A stretch of DNA of 64,000 bases, taken from assembly GCA_027382625.1 (NCBI GenBank), contig JAJKFJ010020898.1:62001-126000 (forward strand), given 5' to 3'. Source of the stretch: Tetmemena sp. SeJ-2015 (taxonomy: Eukaryota; Ciliophora; Spirotrichea; Sporadotrichida; Oxytrichidae). The notes under the pieces are model-generated. The model ran no database searches. It was given only the letters and a program-made list of their open reading frames with translations, and was not told the DNA's origin. Below are positions 22,936-34,488 of this stretch, in pieces. The stretch's first letter is position 1; each line of letters opens with the position of its first letter. A program made the translations under genes and the position numbers.

Positions 22936-25900
22936 TCACTCATCGAAGTCCTTTTCAATATTATTGCTATCACTCGTGTTTCTTCTATTTGCTCCAGATC
23001 CATTCAAGTTTGTGGCCACTAATCCCCGGAATCCATCTTTCCTCAGAGACTGAGCGTAGTACTTATCCTTATCAATCAAATCTCCAAGCTCACGCCACAA
23101 CTTCTGATCCTAAACTCCTTAAGAGTTATTGCTGACACCTGCTGATCCACTCTTCTGCTCCTCTTATTTGTAATCATACCCAATGAACTATAAGAATATT
23201 TATTAGTCGAGGTTGAGTTTGAAGTGCTAGTTAATTAAAGAATCCTCTGCTCCTTCTTATAACTACTTTACTTCTTCATCATCTTGACTAAAGCCTGAAC
23301 CTTAAGTGTCATGGCTGGCTCTAGGCTCATAGTTTTTAACTACCCCTGGCACCAACCAATGGCTTGTGGTATTTACATGATTCATCGCTTGCTTCTTAAT
23401 CACTTCAAACTTTTCATCCTGCAATTTTTCCACCTTGCCTGCGTTTATAATTAAAAATTTATAGAGAAGTAACAATAATAAATAAACACGTAATGGTCTT
23501 CCTTCTCTCTCTTTCTTTTTCTCTGTCTTTCTCTGTAAGCTAACTGCTTTTCGAATTCTTTGTAAACTGAATCTGATACCAGGGAAGTCATATCCACCTC
23601 AACTAGCCCATAAGGAGCTCCATCAGGAAGATGGTCTAAAGTCTTGCATTTCTGAAATTCAGGGTCATCCTAATCAGCAATGTTAATCCAAAATTATCAT
23701 ACCCAATTACATTTTAAGTCATAAAGCAATTGAGTTTGATATTTCAAGAATGTGAGCTTCTATTTAGAGGGGTAGAGTTGAATCCTTTGATTGAGAATCC
23801 TTATGCTCGTGCTGAAGAATGTTTAGACAAAGAGGATGCAGGTAGACGTTTTCACCAGTGCTACTTTAATAAAAGTAGTAGAAATCTTCACTATTTTCTT
23901 CATGTTCCTCATTTATAAAAATATATGAAGAAAAATAAATTATTATTATTCTGAGCTGACTATTTAGATTTCAAAGTTTGCTTCTTATTGTGCTGCCTTT
24001 TTTTCTCCTGAAAATCTAAAGGTTCTTCTCTTTGGAGGGCTTCTTCCAAGCGCTTTTAATACTCAGAATCATTAAGCTTTGCTATTTCTTTATGACAGTA
24101 TTCAATCGCTAAATAATTCTTATAAATACATTTAAATGCTTCATTGATGTAAGGTATCTTTTGATATTCTTATGAGCTCTCCATTAATTTGAAGTCTTCA
24201 ATTATTGCTATATTATTTTTAAATTATCATATCGTGCCATAATATTTATCTAATGAATAGTATTTACAGATCTTACTCTAGGTCTCTCTATTCTTGTTAC
24301 TTATCGCTTACCATTAGTCTGCAAGAATGGTATTCTAAATCCCCTTGAGAAGGAAATCTGCTTGCAAATAATTTAGTCTTTAAAGTCTTCATCACTTTGT
24401 CATTAGCCTAATCATTTTTCTATTAAATCTGCTTCTTCTCATATTAGTTTTACCTTTTTGCTTTTCTTTATTTATTTTGAACTACCTCTTAATCTGTATG
24501 TGAATATATTTACAACTCATTCTCAGATTTCTATTCTTCAGTATTTGTATTATTCATATTTGGATCTTTAAGCAAATAAGATTGCTCTAGATGGAGAATT
24601 TGTTCTTGAAATTGTTCTGGAATGTTTTTAACTTCATTCTAACTTTCCTACAAAAGTTCTTCTTCTACTTAATTTTCAATATTTTAATCTACTATTGCTA
24701 CTGAAGAAGTAGTGACAATCTTCTTTTTCTTATTCTTTTTAGTATTTGAGCTTTTTGCTTTTTCAAAATTAGAGTTTAATGCCTCAAGAGAACCTTGTCC
24801 CTTCAAGTCTGTTTTATTATCTTTTGAACCAGCTTAAAAAAGAGATTTTAAAATATCGCATAATTCTTTGTTAATAGCTTTCTCTATAGTTTCTAAATTG
24901 ACAGCCCAAAGATTTTCAGATTAGAATTCAAATTCCTTGTTTGCTGTTTTTTTCTTATTATTCTCTACTTCAGCTTTTTATTTCCTTTGCTTCTCCATCA
25001 ATTCTTTGTAGAATTGCGTTTGCTATTGCAAATGTTCAATCTGTTTCAGTGAGTTCAGACTTTAGTCTTAAGAGAAAATGCTATCTAGAGCTTACTCATA
25101 GTTACCTTGGCCTTCTAACTTTAACCTAGTTGCTTCTTTATCTTTCACTAGAGTAAATAGTAGTAATAATTAAACTCAATGATAAAGTATTAGCTTTGCT
25201 TCTTACCATCAGGTTTAGTCTGATTGAGGTTCCTTGCTAGTAAGAAGCGATTTACCTAATTCTTACTTGCTTTAACTCATGCTTGTAAACTGACTCGTTG
25301 CACAAAGGGCAGCGCTTGTAGTTTTAAGACTCTCTTTCGAAAGCTAGGTACTAAAGCACACAGGGCCAGCAAAATACATGCCCGCATTTCGTTATCTCAT
25401 AATTGAAAAATAAGAAAACTTCTTTATATCTTAGGAGCTATCATTTGTTCAAGATTTTCCAAGCAAATGGGGCATTGTACATCGCTGGTGTTAGTGATAT
25501 TAAAGATCACAGTTACCACATCCTTCCATTCAATGTTCTCGTTGGGATCATAAAGATTAAGCATGTAGTCCTTTCCTCTCCTCACTATGAATTTGAATGC
25601 TGCCTGTACACTATACTCCTTAGCTAAATAAAGTAAGATGCTGGTCTATAGTTAGGATATTTAGGTCCTCTTCTCCTGCCTTTCCCTCCCTTTTGATTAT
25701 TTGAGTAGGAGTAGCCGTAGCTTGTTTGAGGAAGATATTCCTCTTCTTAGTATGAGAATCCAAGTAAGTTGTTTGCAGACTGATATCATATATATCTAAA
25801 ATATAAGGGCTTAATGATTTTAGAGGGAAATTTGTTTCTGAAGTGACTTGATTTCGTCTAAATGCTCATAGTTTGGATGCATGCTATTCATTTTCACTAC

Positions 25901-26842
25901 ATTATAATTATTAGTGTATAATTTAAATGATTAGGCTTAGCCTTTTTGTCTTTCTTGATATTATAGTTTTCTGACTGAACCTTCGTCAATAAATTTAGAG
26001 AAGATATAAAGCTAAATCAATAGGGGCTGCTCAGTGTTAGAATAATGCTGCTAATCCTTCCTGCGATAGTTCTTTTTGTCTTGCTTCTTCTAAGGCACCC
26101 AGTTTTACCCACCTTAATTTACTAAAAAAGGCCATTAAATTTGTAAATAAAATCTTAGTGAAATAATAAGGCTTAATTTTTTTCACATGTTTGATAGTTT
26201 AATAAAAACCAAATTTGAAAAAGATAAAATCTAAAAAACTTAAACTTTCGAGACTGGAAAGGATTAAGACAAAAAGAAAATAATTGAAAGAGAAACATAA
26301 AAGAGAAAACGATTAGATTATCAGAGAGCTAAATTATTTTATATTTTTTCTCTAAAATAAAGAAGATCATATAATTGTAGCAAGCAGGCATTTTTAAGTG
26401 ATAAATACAAATTTAAGAAAATATTTGATGCATCATAAATTATCCATATCTTAAAAACCAGGATATTTTTTTTCTTTTAAAGAGCATGCTATAAAATTTG
26501 AGGATTAAATATTATAAATTAAATTCTTTGCTCTACTAAATAAATAATTTGGGGCTGATTAAGTCTATCCTATAGTATCAGTCAGAACATCGAGCAAGAT
26601 AATTCATGTAGATCAGTAAAAATTATAAAAATTTATTTTTAGCTACTTACCAAGTGATTACTTTCCACCCTGCTTCCTTGGATTGAATTCTTAAGCAGTG
26701 ACATTCAAGCTTTTGTTCTATTGAGAAAAGTTGGATCCAATATGCGATTGAGAGCTGAAAGAATTAATTCAAAATAATAATATCTATTTGTAATTAAATT
26801 TTGGGACTGCAGCTAGATAAGATTTTTATGATCTTCGGCCAT
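22936..26842 (-). CDS. RNF10-type RING-finger E3 ubiquitin ligase
   Basis: Start MAEDHKNLIQLQSQS at ATG 26842, end NIEKDFDE at TGA 22936-22938. The N-terminal region carries LNVTAQEFNPRKQGGQ, then the LYDPNENIEWKDVV block, then a complete C3HC4 RING: CPICLENL...KCGHVFCWPCVLQYL...RCPLCNESV. Downstream are a long Gln/Lys coiled region and two further RNF10 hallmarks, EDFYYFYQSSTGENVYLHPL and LDHLPDGAPYGLVEVDM followed by a Lys/Arg-rich helix. RNF10 homologues ubiquitinate 40S ribosomal proteins on stalled ribosomes; the same role here is inferred from homology. At least four IESs interrupt it, one about 556 bp. A two-base frame slip near 25650 is unexplained. Confidence 0.9.
25393..25436 (-). 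other. IES inside the RING domain, pointer AGATA
   Basis: 44 bp; excision joins LEQMIAPKI to TKCGHVFCWPC, restoring the zinc-ligand spacing. Confidence 0.87.
26109..26664 (-). other. Long IES (556 bp), pointer GGTGG
   Basis: CCACC (+ strand) at 26109 and 26665. Excision joins EFNPRKQGG to QNWVPQKKQDKKNYRR in frame. The segment is very AT-rich with no coding content. Confidence 0.78.
26758..26800 (-). other. IES, pointer CAA
   Basis: 43 bp near the start codon; excision gives LIQLQSQSHIGSNFSQQN. Confidence 0.72.
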
Positions 26843-27653
26843 TTTGAATTTATTGTTTTAAATATCCTGATTAATAAATGATCTCTACTCTATCCTAACG
26901 ATTGATGATTCTTATTTGATTCTCTTAATTGTAGATTAAACTTGTAAACTTAGAATGGCGCAAACTTAGACTCTCTAATTTTTCTCTCTCTTAATAGGGA
27001 TGATAAATATAAGTTAATTATTGCCAGTATAAAAATCAATATTCTTAAACTATTAATTTTCGAGTTTTTCAAGTAAATTTATTAAAGAAATTTTTTAAAG
27101 AACTTCTTAGTGCTTAATCTAATTTTTGTAATTAATTAACTTGATTGTAATAAATTATATTTAGTAAATATTATACACTAACTAGAAGCAATAATTGCGA
27201 AATTTAAATATCAAAATATTCTAGCCAATCATACCCTCTGCACGAATATATTAAAGCATGATTTACGAATCTCAAATAGATCATCCTTTTTAAAAATAGT
27301 TCTAGAACTATACTAAAAGAGTTTTAGTATTTTCTCTTCTTCTTTAATCAAATAAAAAGCAGCAGAAAGTAGAAATATTCAGCTAAAAAGAGATAAGGAA
27401 TAGTTTCTAATTATTTGTTTTTAATCATAGCTTTACAACTCTGGTTCGACCTTTTCTCAATAATGGTAGGATTTTACTTTTTTGTTACAATTTAATATTT
27501 ATAATATCTAAGTTTAACATTCATGAATGTGTATCTGTAAACATTATTGTATATTGTTTTTCTTTTCAAACTTCAAGAATTGTTCAGAGAGGCAAGAGAA
27601 GTCCAGATTTTAATGATTCCATGATACTTTCAACTTCCTAACTAAATCGCACC
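26843..27653. other. Divergent intergenic region
   Basis: About 810 bp, very AT-rich. No gene, tRNA or repeat recognised. Confidence 0.5.
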
Positions 27654-30052
27654 ATGGCTTAGAAAACGTAGACATAGAAAACTAGAAATAATTTAAAGGA
27701 TGAGGAAGAAAGCCTGGGAAATAAAGGAATTAGAGAGGAGTAAGCTAGTTTAGGTTCTAAAACTAGAGATTTGAGTTATGCTAAACTCATCAAAAAGATT
27801 CAGGAATCGGCAAATGCCCTAAAGGCATCTAAGAGCGGCAAGTCCATCTTTAGTTTCATTCTAAATAAACACTGATTTGATTTATTATGAGTTAGACTGC
27901 CGCTTTAAACAGTTCTTAGATTTTTAAAAACACAAACAAAGTTGAAATATCTACTCCAAATCTACCTCAACATATAATTTAGTTAAAATCTTAACAACTT
28001 TTAAATGAATATGAGATGTTTTAAACAATTATAAGTATATTCTCAAGCATAAGTGAATTACTCTCCTGGTGCATTGAATAACTAAGATAGGTTTAGACAA
28101 TCTTAAAATGAATATCGCCAAATAAAAGAGAATAGCGTGGATGCTTAAACGGCTTCGGGGAAAAAATCTCATCAGGGAGGAAGATTACATTATCAATTTA
28201 GTTTGGTTTAAAGATTAAAGTCTAGAGAACGCTAGAAGGATATGGCAATAACCAAAGACCCTGGACTAATAAACATACCTATCTTTGCTAGTGAAGAACT
28301 TAAGAAAGATTTTATTAAGTATCTGAACATGAAGGGTCCCAAATATCGCTCAAACAATCCTTCAAAGACGCTAAATGCCTCTACTATAAATCTTTAAAGC
28401 TCATTTATTCATTTTTTTAAATGAGAGCAAGCTCTAAGGACAGTAGAGTATTAGTCAATACTTACAACAGTAGTAATTTGATAGGGCGGGATATGTATTT
28501 GACACCAGTCAAAACATCATGATGATCACAGAATCACCAGAGCAAGAGAATTACCGCTATTCACCCTAAATTCAAAGATAGAAAACTACCTCAAATGTTA
28601 TTCCTTAAAATCGGTCATATTATTCCATTGAGTTATGAGGAATTAGTAGATAAGCAGGCAAGCTAGTAAAGAGTTTGAAGGCCCTATTCTTTAAAATTAA
28701 GCAAGCACACCAAGCAGTCTCCCTCCATTGGATTAATAGAAAAGCAAGACTTACGATCTAAATTAGATCTACAATTTCTTATATTACCATTTAAACCATA
28801 TATTTGTAACCGCCCATCGGGATGACTGCAAGATTATCCCCACGCCAGCTAAGAGAGAAATTTAGGTTTCCTGAATTTTAGAACAAACTAATTGAAAGCG
28901 AATCATCTCCAAAGAAGATAATAATAAAGGGAATTAAAGGGGCCCCGGCATAAATAAGATAGGCCGTGACGTCAATGATATTGCTGTGACGCACTTATCT
29001 GACGCACAAAAACCTACCAGCCGAATAGGGATATTAAACACGTGGCACCCACCTCACAATCTGAGCAGAAGCCCCCGGCTTCTGCAGACCATCCAAAAAA
29101 ACCTAAAAGGAGAAAAAAATCCGGTAGCTTCGGACCGAGAGCAAGTCGCTGCTCCTTAGCGTCTGGCTTCGCTGTCCCAGCTGCATGACTGAGTCTTTGC
29201 CCATAGATCTCGTCCCTCCACTCCTACAAGGATTAGGAAGGTGAGTGGAAACCACTCACCTTTGATTATCTCTCCAGTGAGCAGCTCAACCACCTTCCCC
29301 AAGGCTTCGGCTGCCATTATCCCTTGCCTCATTTAAGCACTCACCCATCAGCCAATGGATTACCAAACCAGAAAGCCTTCAGGGAAAGGGCGACCGGTGC
29401 CTAGTGCCGGTCGTGTGCGTCCTGAATTTTAACTTTCTAATTTAAGTTATCTCCAAAGAAGAAAAAGTTCAAGTCTGTCGTATAAAAGCAGTCTGGAAGC
29501 AAAAGCACGAGAAGAAATATTCAGACGGAAAGATATCAGCATAGAACTTCAAAGAATGAGGAGGGACCGTTAAGATTAAGCATTAATGAGAGTATTAACT
29601 ATGATGGCTTCTAAAGTGTTTTAACTTAGTTTTGTAATAAAGTGAGATCAAGCCAGTCCCAACGCATTAGAGGAAACAAAGCCAATCTTAAACTTGAAAT
29701 ATTTATTTTAAGCATAGAGTCTTTGAAGAATCAAAGCAAAATATTTGACTCGAGCCCAAATATACTCGATAAAAAAGGGAAAATTGGGTTAATTACTAGA
29801 GAAGGGTCGATGGACTCAGATGCTGCTGCAAATATACTTAAGCAATCGCCATTATCTAATTACAATTTTAAAGCCCGGTACTTCAGCCTTGATTTGCGCT
29901 CTTGGAAATTAAGGAGTAGTAAATGCTTTTGAGTTGAAGTAAGGACAAACTCAATCAAATCAAAAGATGAGAACACCATTTTAAGCATAGACAACACTTC
30001 CAGATATTATCAAGTTCTGCAAAGAAGAAAATATAGCTTTCACAGATTCTGA
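27654..30052 (+). CDS. Basic, Ser-rich protein of unknown function, with unusual IES
   Basis: ATG 27654 opens MAQKTQTQKTRNNLKDEEES; a first block ends at TGA ~27873. Coding-like blocks follow at 27889-28000, 28050-28420, 28430-28520 and 28530-28900, and then from 29463 onward. The join across the GC-rich IES is firm: ...IESESSPKK continues as KKFKSVVQKQSGSKSTRRN, giving a strongly basic Lys/Arg/Ser stretch. The end is tentatively TGA 30050-30052 after YYQVLQRRKYSFHRF. Several joins are unresolved, and the block 29719-29976 is itself open (see findings). No domain recognised. Confidence 0.5.
28905..29448 (+). other. GC-rich, hairpin-rich IES, 14-bp pointer
   Basis: ATCTCCAAAGAAGA occurs at 28905-28918 and 29449-29462. 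Excision keeps the frame across SSPKKKKF. Unlike every other spacer here, the core (about 28937-29420) is G+C-rich. It contains perfect hairpins: a 9-bp stem with 3-nt loop at 29065-29085 (GCAGAAGCC/GGCTTCTGC), an 11-bp stem with AAA loop at 29238-29262 (AAGGTGAGTGG/CCACTCACCTT), and a 7-bp stem at 29391-29413 (CGACCGG/CCGGTCG). Its 3' end also repeats CCTGAATTTTA from the adjacent coding DNA (28870-28880 and 29421-29431). It may be a non-autonomous element or a structured-RNA source; no open frame dominates it. Confidence 0.75.
29705..29976 (+). other. Segment between 14-bp repeats (possible IES or interleaved coding)
   Basis: ATTTTAAGCATAGA at 29705-29718 and 29977-29990. Excision gives LEIFILSIDNTSRYYQVLQ in frame. 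The enclosed 272 bp is open in the same frame to TGA 29930-29932 and looks coding (KKGKIGLITREGSMDSDAAA). Confidence 0.6.
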
Positions 30053-30226
30053 GAAAATACACTACGACATAAGTATGTGCAAAAAATATTTTGGATTATT
30101 TTAATTCAAAAAGAATCATAGGATGTATGCAAGATGTCTCAAGCAATTGAATTTTTTCTCTAATTGTTTTATGCACGGAATTGTTTTATTGAATGTTTCT
30201 AGACTTCACCGTCAAGCTCTTCACTA

Positions 30227-32357
30227 ATGAGTAACCAATAAAGCTCCTATCATAATGAAAATGGAGAGAACCTAAGGCTTCTGGGTGATCTGTCTCACCT
30301 GGACGATGATCTGCAATTTGCTATTAAGCAATTAGCTAAGAATGATTCACACTCACTGTCGACTACTAACAAGCATTCGGTTTAAAGGTAAAGTCAAATC
30401 GAACCCTAAAAGCCTTAGAACTCTTAAAACAGTCCATTAAAGCGACATGCAGGAAGCATTAGTTAAAGATACTCCATCAACAATGGATCTAATGAGAAAA
30501 GTCTTCATCTTTAGAAAGAGGCATAAGGAGCTGTTAACTCCTTACCTAATCAAAATTTACTAAATTTATAGATGAAAAATTAAAAAATGAGAAAGAGGTA
30601 GTTGGTAAAATTGGGGAACTCTAAAATTACGCAGATGATATCAAGAAGAGAAAAAGATTTTTGAAGGATCAGACAGCCAGAGAGGCTAATCAGAGAAAAT
30701 TACTCAATGAACTCTCTCAGAAAATCGATGATCCTAATTCTAATGAAAAGTTTAAATAGATATAATAAAGATAATTTTTACAAGTTTACACCAACTATGA
30801 AAGAGGCATTTAAGAATGCAATTAGGAAAAAACTAGCAGATGCTAAGTACTAGTTAGAAGAAAATCCTTAACATTTTATCTTCTAATTATTTGAAAAAAT
30901 CAAAAAGGTAAAAGCCATATGCTTCTGAATCAATCAATGGGGAAACAGAGCTTATCATCAAATACGGTTAGTGCACTATTTGAAAATTAAACTAATCGAT
31001 AGAAAAGTCAAGTCGCTCAAAAGCTTAGCATAATTGAGAATACCCAAATTAAAATGCAGAAATCATTTACTAGTGTATTTAACATCTTTATTTAATCCAA
31101 GAACAGATTATCAAAAGATTTGCTAAAAGTATTAGAAAAGGTAGACATTGATAGACCATAACTTATACAACAAAAGGCTTAGCTGCTTCTAATTTAAGAT
31201 GAAACGGATATGGCTGAGAAAGCTAAATAGAATCGCTTCACCTCCAAAAGAGCCAGTGCAAATTATTTATATAGCACTTATTGCTACTTTAAAATGTTAA
31301 TACTCAAGATAAAAGCATTAGCATTATAGATAAGTTTAATGCAATTAATTTAAATAATGTTTGATAACGGAATTTCTGCTAATCTGAATAGCTCAACCTT
31401 GGCAATTTCCCAAAGAAATAGGAACCTAAATGCAACTGCATTCACAACTGCAGCTACTGCAGCTGTAGGAAATAATAATTTGTATCGAAAGAGAGTGAGC
31501 TAAAATGAGATTTTAGCTGACTTTAAAAGATAGACTAGGAAGAAAGTGGATACTTAGAGATAAGCATATTAGAACTTACTGACTTACATTAAAGTTAGAG
31601 GAAGGACAGATAGAAACTGTAGAGTCAGTGAAGATGAGAGAAAGATTTTCGACACACTTAAAGTCATATTTGATGGGGCTTGGCTTATAAAATTCAATAC
31701 TCTTAATTCGAATTGATTATTCATATATTTTGGCTGATTTAGACTCCAGATGAATTTATACAGATTCTCAAAGAAATATCAATCATTAAAGAGGAGCCCT
31801 CTTCTTAAATATAAGCATTTGGCTATCTCTAAAATAGTCCCTCAAAGTAGATATCGACTTATAAAACTTCATTTCAAGAGTCAATCTCTAATAAAACTTA
31901 AACTACTTCACCGTCTCCAAATATAGTTGCGAACTAAAATGAATTGAGATAAATAGATGAACAGCTCTACTTCTTTCTATGGTATGCTTTTGAGTGTCTA
32001 TCTTTGGACTCAACTAAACTTGACGAATGGTTAGAGAATAAAGCTCGAATGGATCTAACGTTTGCCAAAAAGAGAAAACTCCTTCTCAACTTGCAACAAA
32101 ATAAGCACCTCCAAACAACTCTTTACAATAGAGATATTTGTTTCAAAGTGTATGTTTAATACAATAATCCATCGATTGGAGCCTATAATTACTCGATAGA
32201 GGAGTTAAATGTAGAGCTTCCGCAGCTTTCAACTGTTTCACTCAATCTAAAAAATGCTATAAATTTTAATCAGATCGGTGGTGAGGTTACGTTAAAGAGT
32301 TCAGTCAATCTTTAATTGCAATTTTTTACATCATTTTATATGTTAATCATACTGTGA
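30227..32357 (+). CDS. Helical/coiled-coil protein, unknown
   Basis: ATG 30227 opens MSNQQSSYHNENGENLRLLG. Block 1 runs to ~30662; block 2 begins about 30550 in another frame with a coiled coil (DEKLKNEKEVVGKIGELQNY...ARBs of Lys/Glu). A third block from ~30955 stays open for more than 240 codons to TGA ~31710, Lys/Gln-rich with a small Ala/Thr repeat (NATAFTTAATAAVGNNN). A fourth runs from ~31745 to TGA 32355-32357 with a hydrophobic/aromatic start (DEQLYFFLWYAFECLSLDS). At least three IES-like breaks exist. No family recognised; the helical stretches suggest a cytoskeletal or scaffold role, which is only an inference. Confidence 0.55.
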
Positions 32358-32607
32358 CAACCAGCTTTACACAATCATCCTTACAAAATCTAAATTAAAA
32401 CCAAAGCAGCAGGTTCATGCACAGAAAACAGCTCATCTAATGAAATCCCATAATTTTTTCCTTCTAATTCTCATTTATTTTATCTTGATATCTCTTTCTT
32501 TACTTTTCTTTAAGAATAGAAATGCAATTTTAAATTCAAACAATATTACAGCTTATAGGTTGACTTAGCATTAATAAGGATAAGTTTCTAATTTTATTCC
32601 TCCTTTT

Positions 32608-33600
32608 TCAATCACTATCACTCTCGCTCTGGCTGCTTTCCTCACCTTTCTTTTGAAGTTTAAGTTGCTCAAGGTATTCTTTCTTAAGAACTCCAGGTTT
32701 CTCATAAATCATGTTTTTCATGTTTCTCTTCATATTAGTATCAATGTGCAATTCAATCCAATAATGATTACAAATAGAATAATTTTAGGAATGACCAGGG
32801 GCCACTCTCCAAGATAGACCTCTCTTTGCATATATTTCATTTACCTTTGTGAAGTATTCATCCAGGTACACTCTCACAATTTAGGTGTAGGGAACAGTCT
32901 ACTAATCTTTTGTCTTGTAGTTTAGAGCCATTACTCCAAGCACCAATTAAAAATGAGTTATTAATAACTCTTACGATTAAACCAAAAACAGACAGAGGCC
33001 GAGAATCGAGTAGGCTACTATATTTATATTGGTAGGGTCTTCACTGCCAAGTGAAATATACAGTAGAATAAAAACTATGCAAGTTAGCATAGCGCTAATA
33101 GTCAGAATCCAAACGAACCACTTTGGAGTTTGCGCTGCATCTACAATAATTGATTTAGTCAATTTAGAATAGGAAGAAAGCCATTCAAGAAAATAATAAC
33201 AATATTTCATTACTTACCGGCGATTCTTTTCTCTGAATAAGCTTTTGCGTTTATCTTAGCAGCTTGCTCAATTACAAATTTGAATTCACTCTCTGTCATT
33301 ATTCCTTTGAGGCGAGGGTCGTAGCAAGTTTTAATAAAGCCAGTTCCTTTTCTGTTGGATGGTATGATGACGAGTTCGTTGCTATTGTCTGGAAATTTCA
33401 TGTTCTCCATGTAATGTCCTCTATTAAGGTACTACCTTGGCACCTCTTCGAAAACTTGTTCATGAAGTTCTTCGAGAGTCAGAGTTCTATCTCCACTCTT
33501 AATGCTATATATATATTATATTTCTCTTGTTTTGTCTGCTTCCTGACTCTGGATTAGCCTAATCTTGGTAGTCTTCTTCAACGAGCGAACTTTCTTCCAT
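32608..33600 (-). CDS. GOLGA7/ERF4-domain protein with membrane segment
   Basis: ATG 33600 (MEESSLVEEDYQDQANPESG) to TGA 32608-32610, about 265 residues. The first half shows GFIKTCYDPRLKGIMTESEF and an Asn-Ala helix (AAKINAKAYSEKR), as in the Golgin A7/ERF4 domain (partner subunit of Erf2-type palmitoyltransferases). The second half, YTQIVRVYLDEYFTKVNEIY...RGLSWRVAPG, continues that domain (VxxYLxxxNxxxYxxxGLxWR). Between them lie two hydrophobic segments (WFVWILTISAMLTCIVFILL; YSILGLCLFLVLGVMAL), so the protein is probably membrane-embedded, as in CHIC-type relatives. The tail is Lys- and Ser/Glu-rich. One intron and two IESs resolved. Confidence 0.83.
32942..32980 (-). other. IES, pointer TTGGT, in-frame length
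   Basis: 39 bp between ACCAA (+ strand) at 32942 and 32981. It contains no stop and is a multiple of three, so translation cannot tell; excision gives ILGLCLFLVLGVMALNYK, a continuous hydrophobic segment. Confidence 0.7.
33141..33217 (-). other. Spliceosomal intron, 77 bp
   Basis: Minus strand GTAAGT...ATTGTAG. Removal joins YSEKRIA to DAAQTPKWFVW with a split codon. Confidence 0.82.
33492..33540 (-). other. IES, pointer GGA
   Basis: 49 bp; excision joins NPESG to DRTLTLEELHEQVFEEV. Confidence 0.72.
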
Positions 33601-33687
33601 GTTTTACAATTTAAGATTATTTACAAACCTTAATTTTCTTTATCCACTCATTGCATGTATTTAACTAAAGCTCAGAATAAAATAAAA

Positions 33688-34374
33688 ATGAAATAGAAAA
33701 TAGAAGATAGAAACTTAAACTCTTCAACTAGATACTAGCAAGACAATCCAAAAGAAGTTTAAAAGATTCAAGAGAAAAATTATACTTACAACTAATCAAA
33801 TTCATAAAATAACGAAATGAAAGGATAAACAGTCAGCAAAGCGAATGATTATTTTGAACAAATAGGCTTGTAAAATACACCGTATCATATCAGTGCTATC
33901 AACTGAGATAGCAATGAGTTAACTTCAAGATAAAATTTTAATGGTGAAAAAATGAATGTATCCCAATCCAGATTCAAATAAAAAAATTTGCAAGATTCTT
34001 CTAATTCATTAAGGAAGTCTTATTTGCATTAATTTTATGCTTAACTTCTAATAAACTCGAAACCACTCTTATTCTGGGTGAAAATTAAATTTTGTTCACC
34101 TTCTTATTAAGATATCTTATCTTTATAAAATGTTGAAGAGAGAATTTTGTAAAGAGATGTTCCGGGATAAAAGCTTGCAAATTTAGGAGTGAAAGACGAG
34201 CTTGACAATTTGTAAAGACTAAAGGGGCTGAGAGTGGGTCTTTAGAAAATAAAAAGCAACATCAGGAATACTACTATTTAGAGAGAATATATTATTCTAA
34301 ATGCTTTGATAATATTTGTACTAGTCACTTGTTCGATCATCAGTTACAGGGTCAGACTCAGAATTAGAATTTGA
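33688..34374 (+). CDS. Tail-anchored-like coiled-coil membrane protein, unknown
   Basis: ATG 33688 opens MKQKIEDRNLNSSTRYQQDN and runs to TGA ~33909. After an IES-like break (about 33910-33950) the frame resumes and stays open to TGA 34372-34374. The last ~80 residues are a heptad-like helix (ELDNLQRLKGLRVGLQKIKS) followed by one hydrophobic segment (LNALIIFVLVTCSIISYR) and a short basic end, as in SNARE or other tail-anchored proteins. No SNARE zero-layer residue can be assigned confidently. Its start lies only about 90 bp from the divergent GOLGA7-like gene. Confidence 0.55.
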
Positions 34375-34488
34375 AGGGCAGAGTTTCACTAACTCATCGT
34401 GATTCAAAACTCAGAAACATATCAAAGCTCTCCTAGAATCAGTAGCTTAAGTTATATTTAATTAAATACCTGCATAATAAATAAGCTA

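Noticed and set aside
23730..23918. 62-residue + strand frame
   Set aside because: It is the antisense of the RNF10-type FYYFYQ...YLHPL block on the minus strand.
27440..27460. GGTTCGAC as a tRNA B box
   Set aside because: No matching A box, stems or cloverleaf could be formed around it.
28937..29420. Bacterial contamination or rRNA fragment
   Set aside because: It is cleanly bounded by 14-bp pointers in a continuous gene and does not show any rRNA segment I recognise; contamination was left as a testable alternative.
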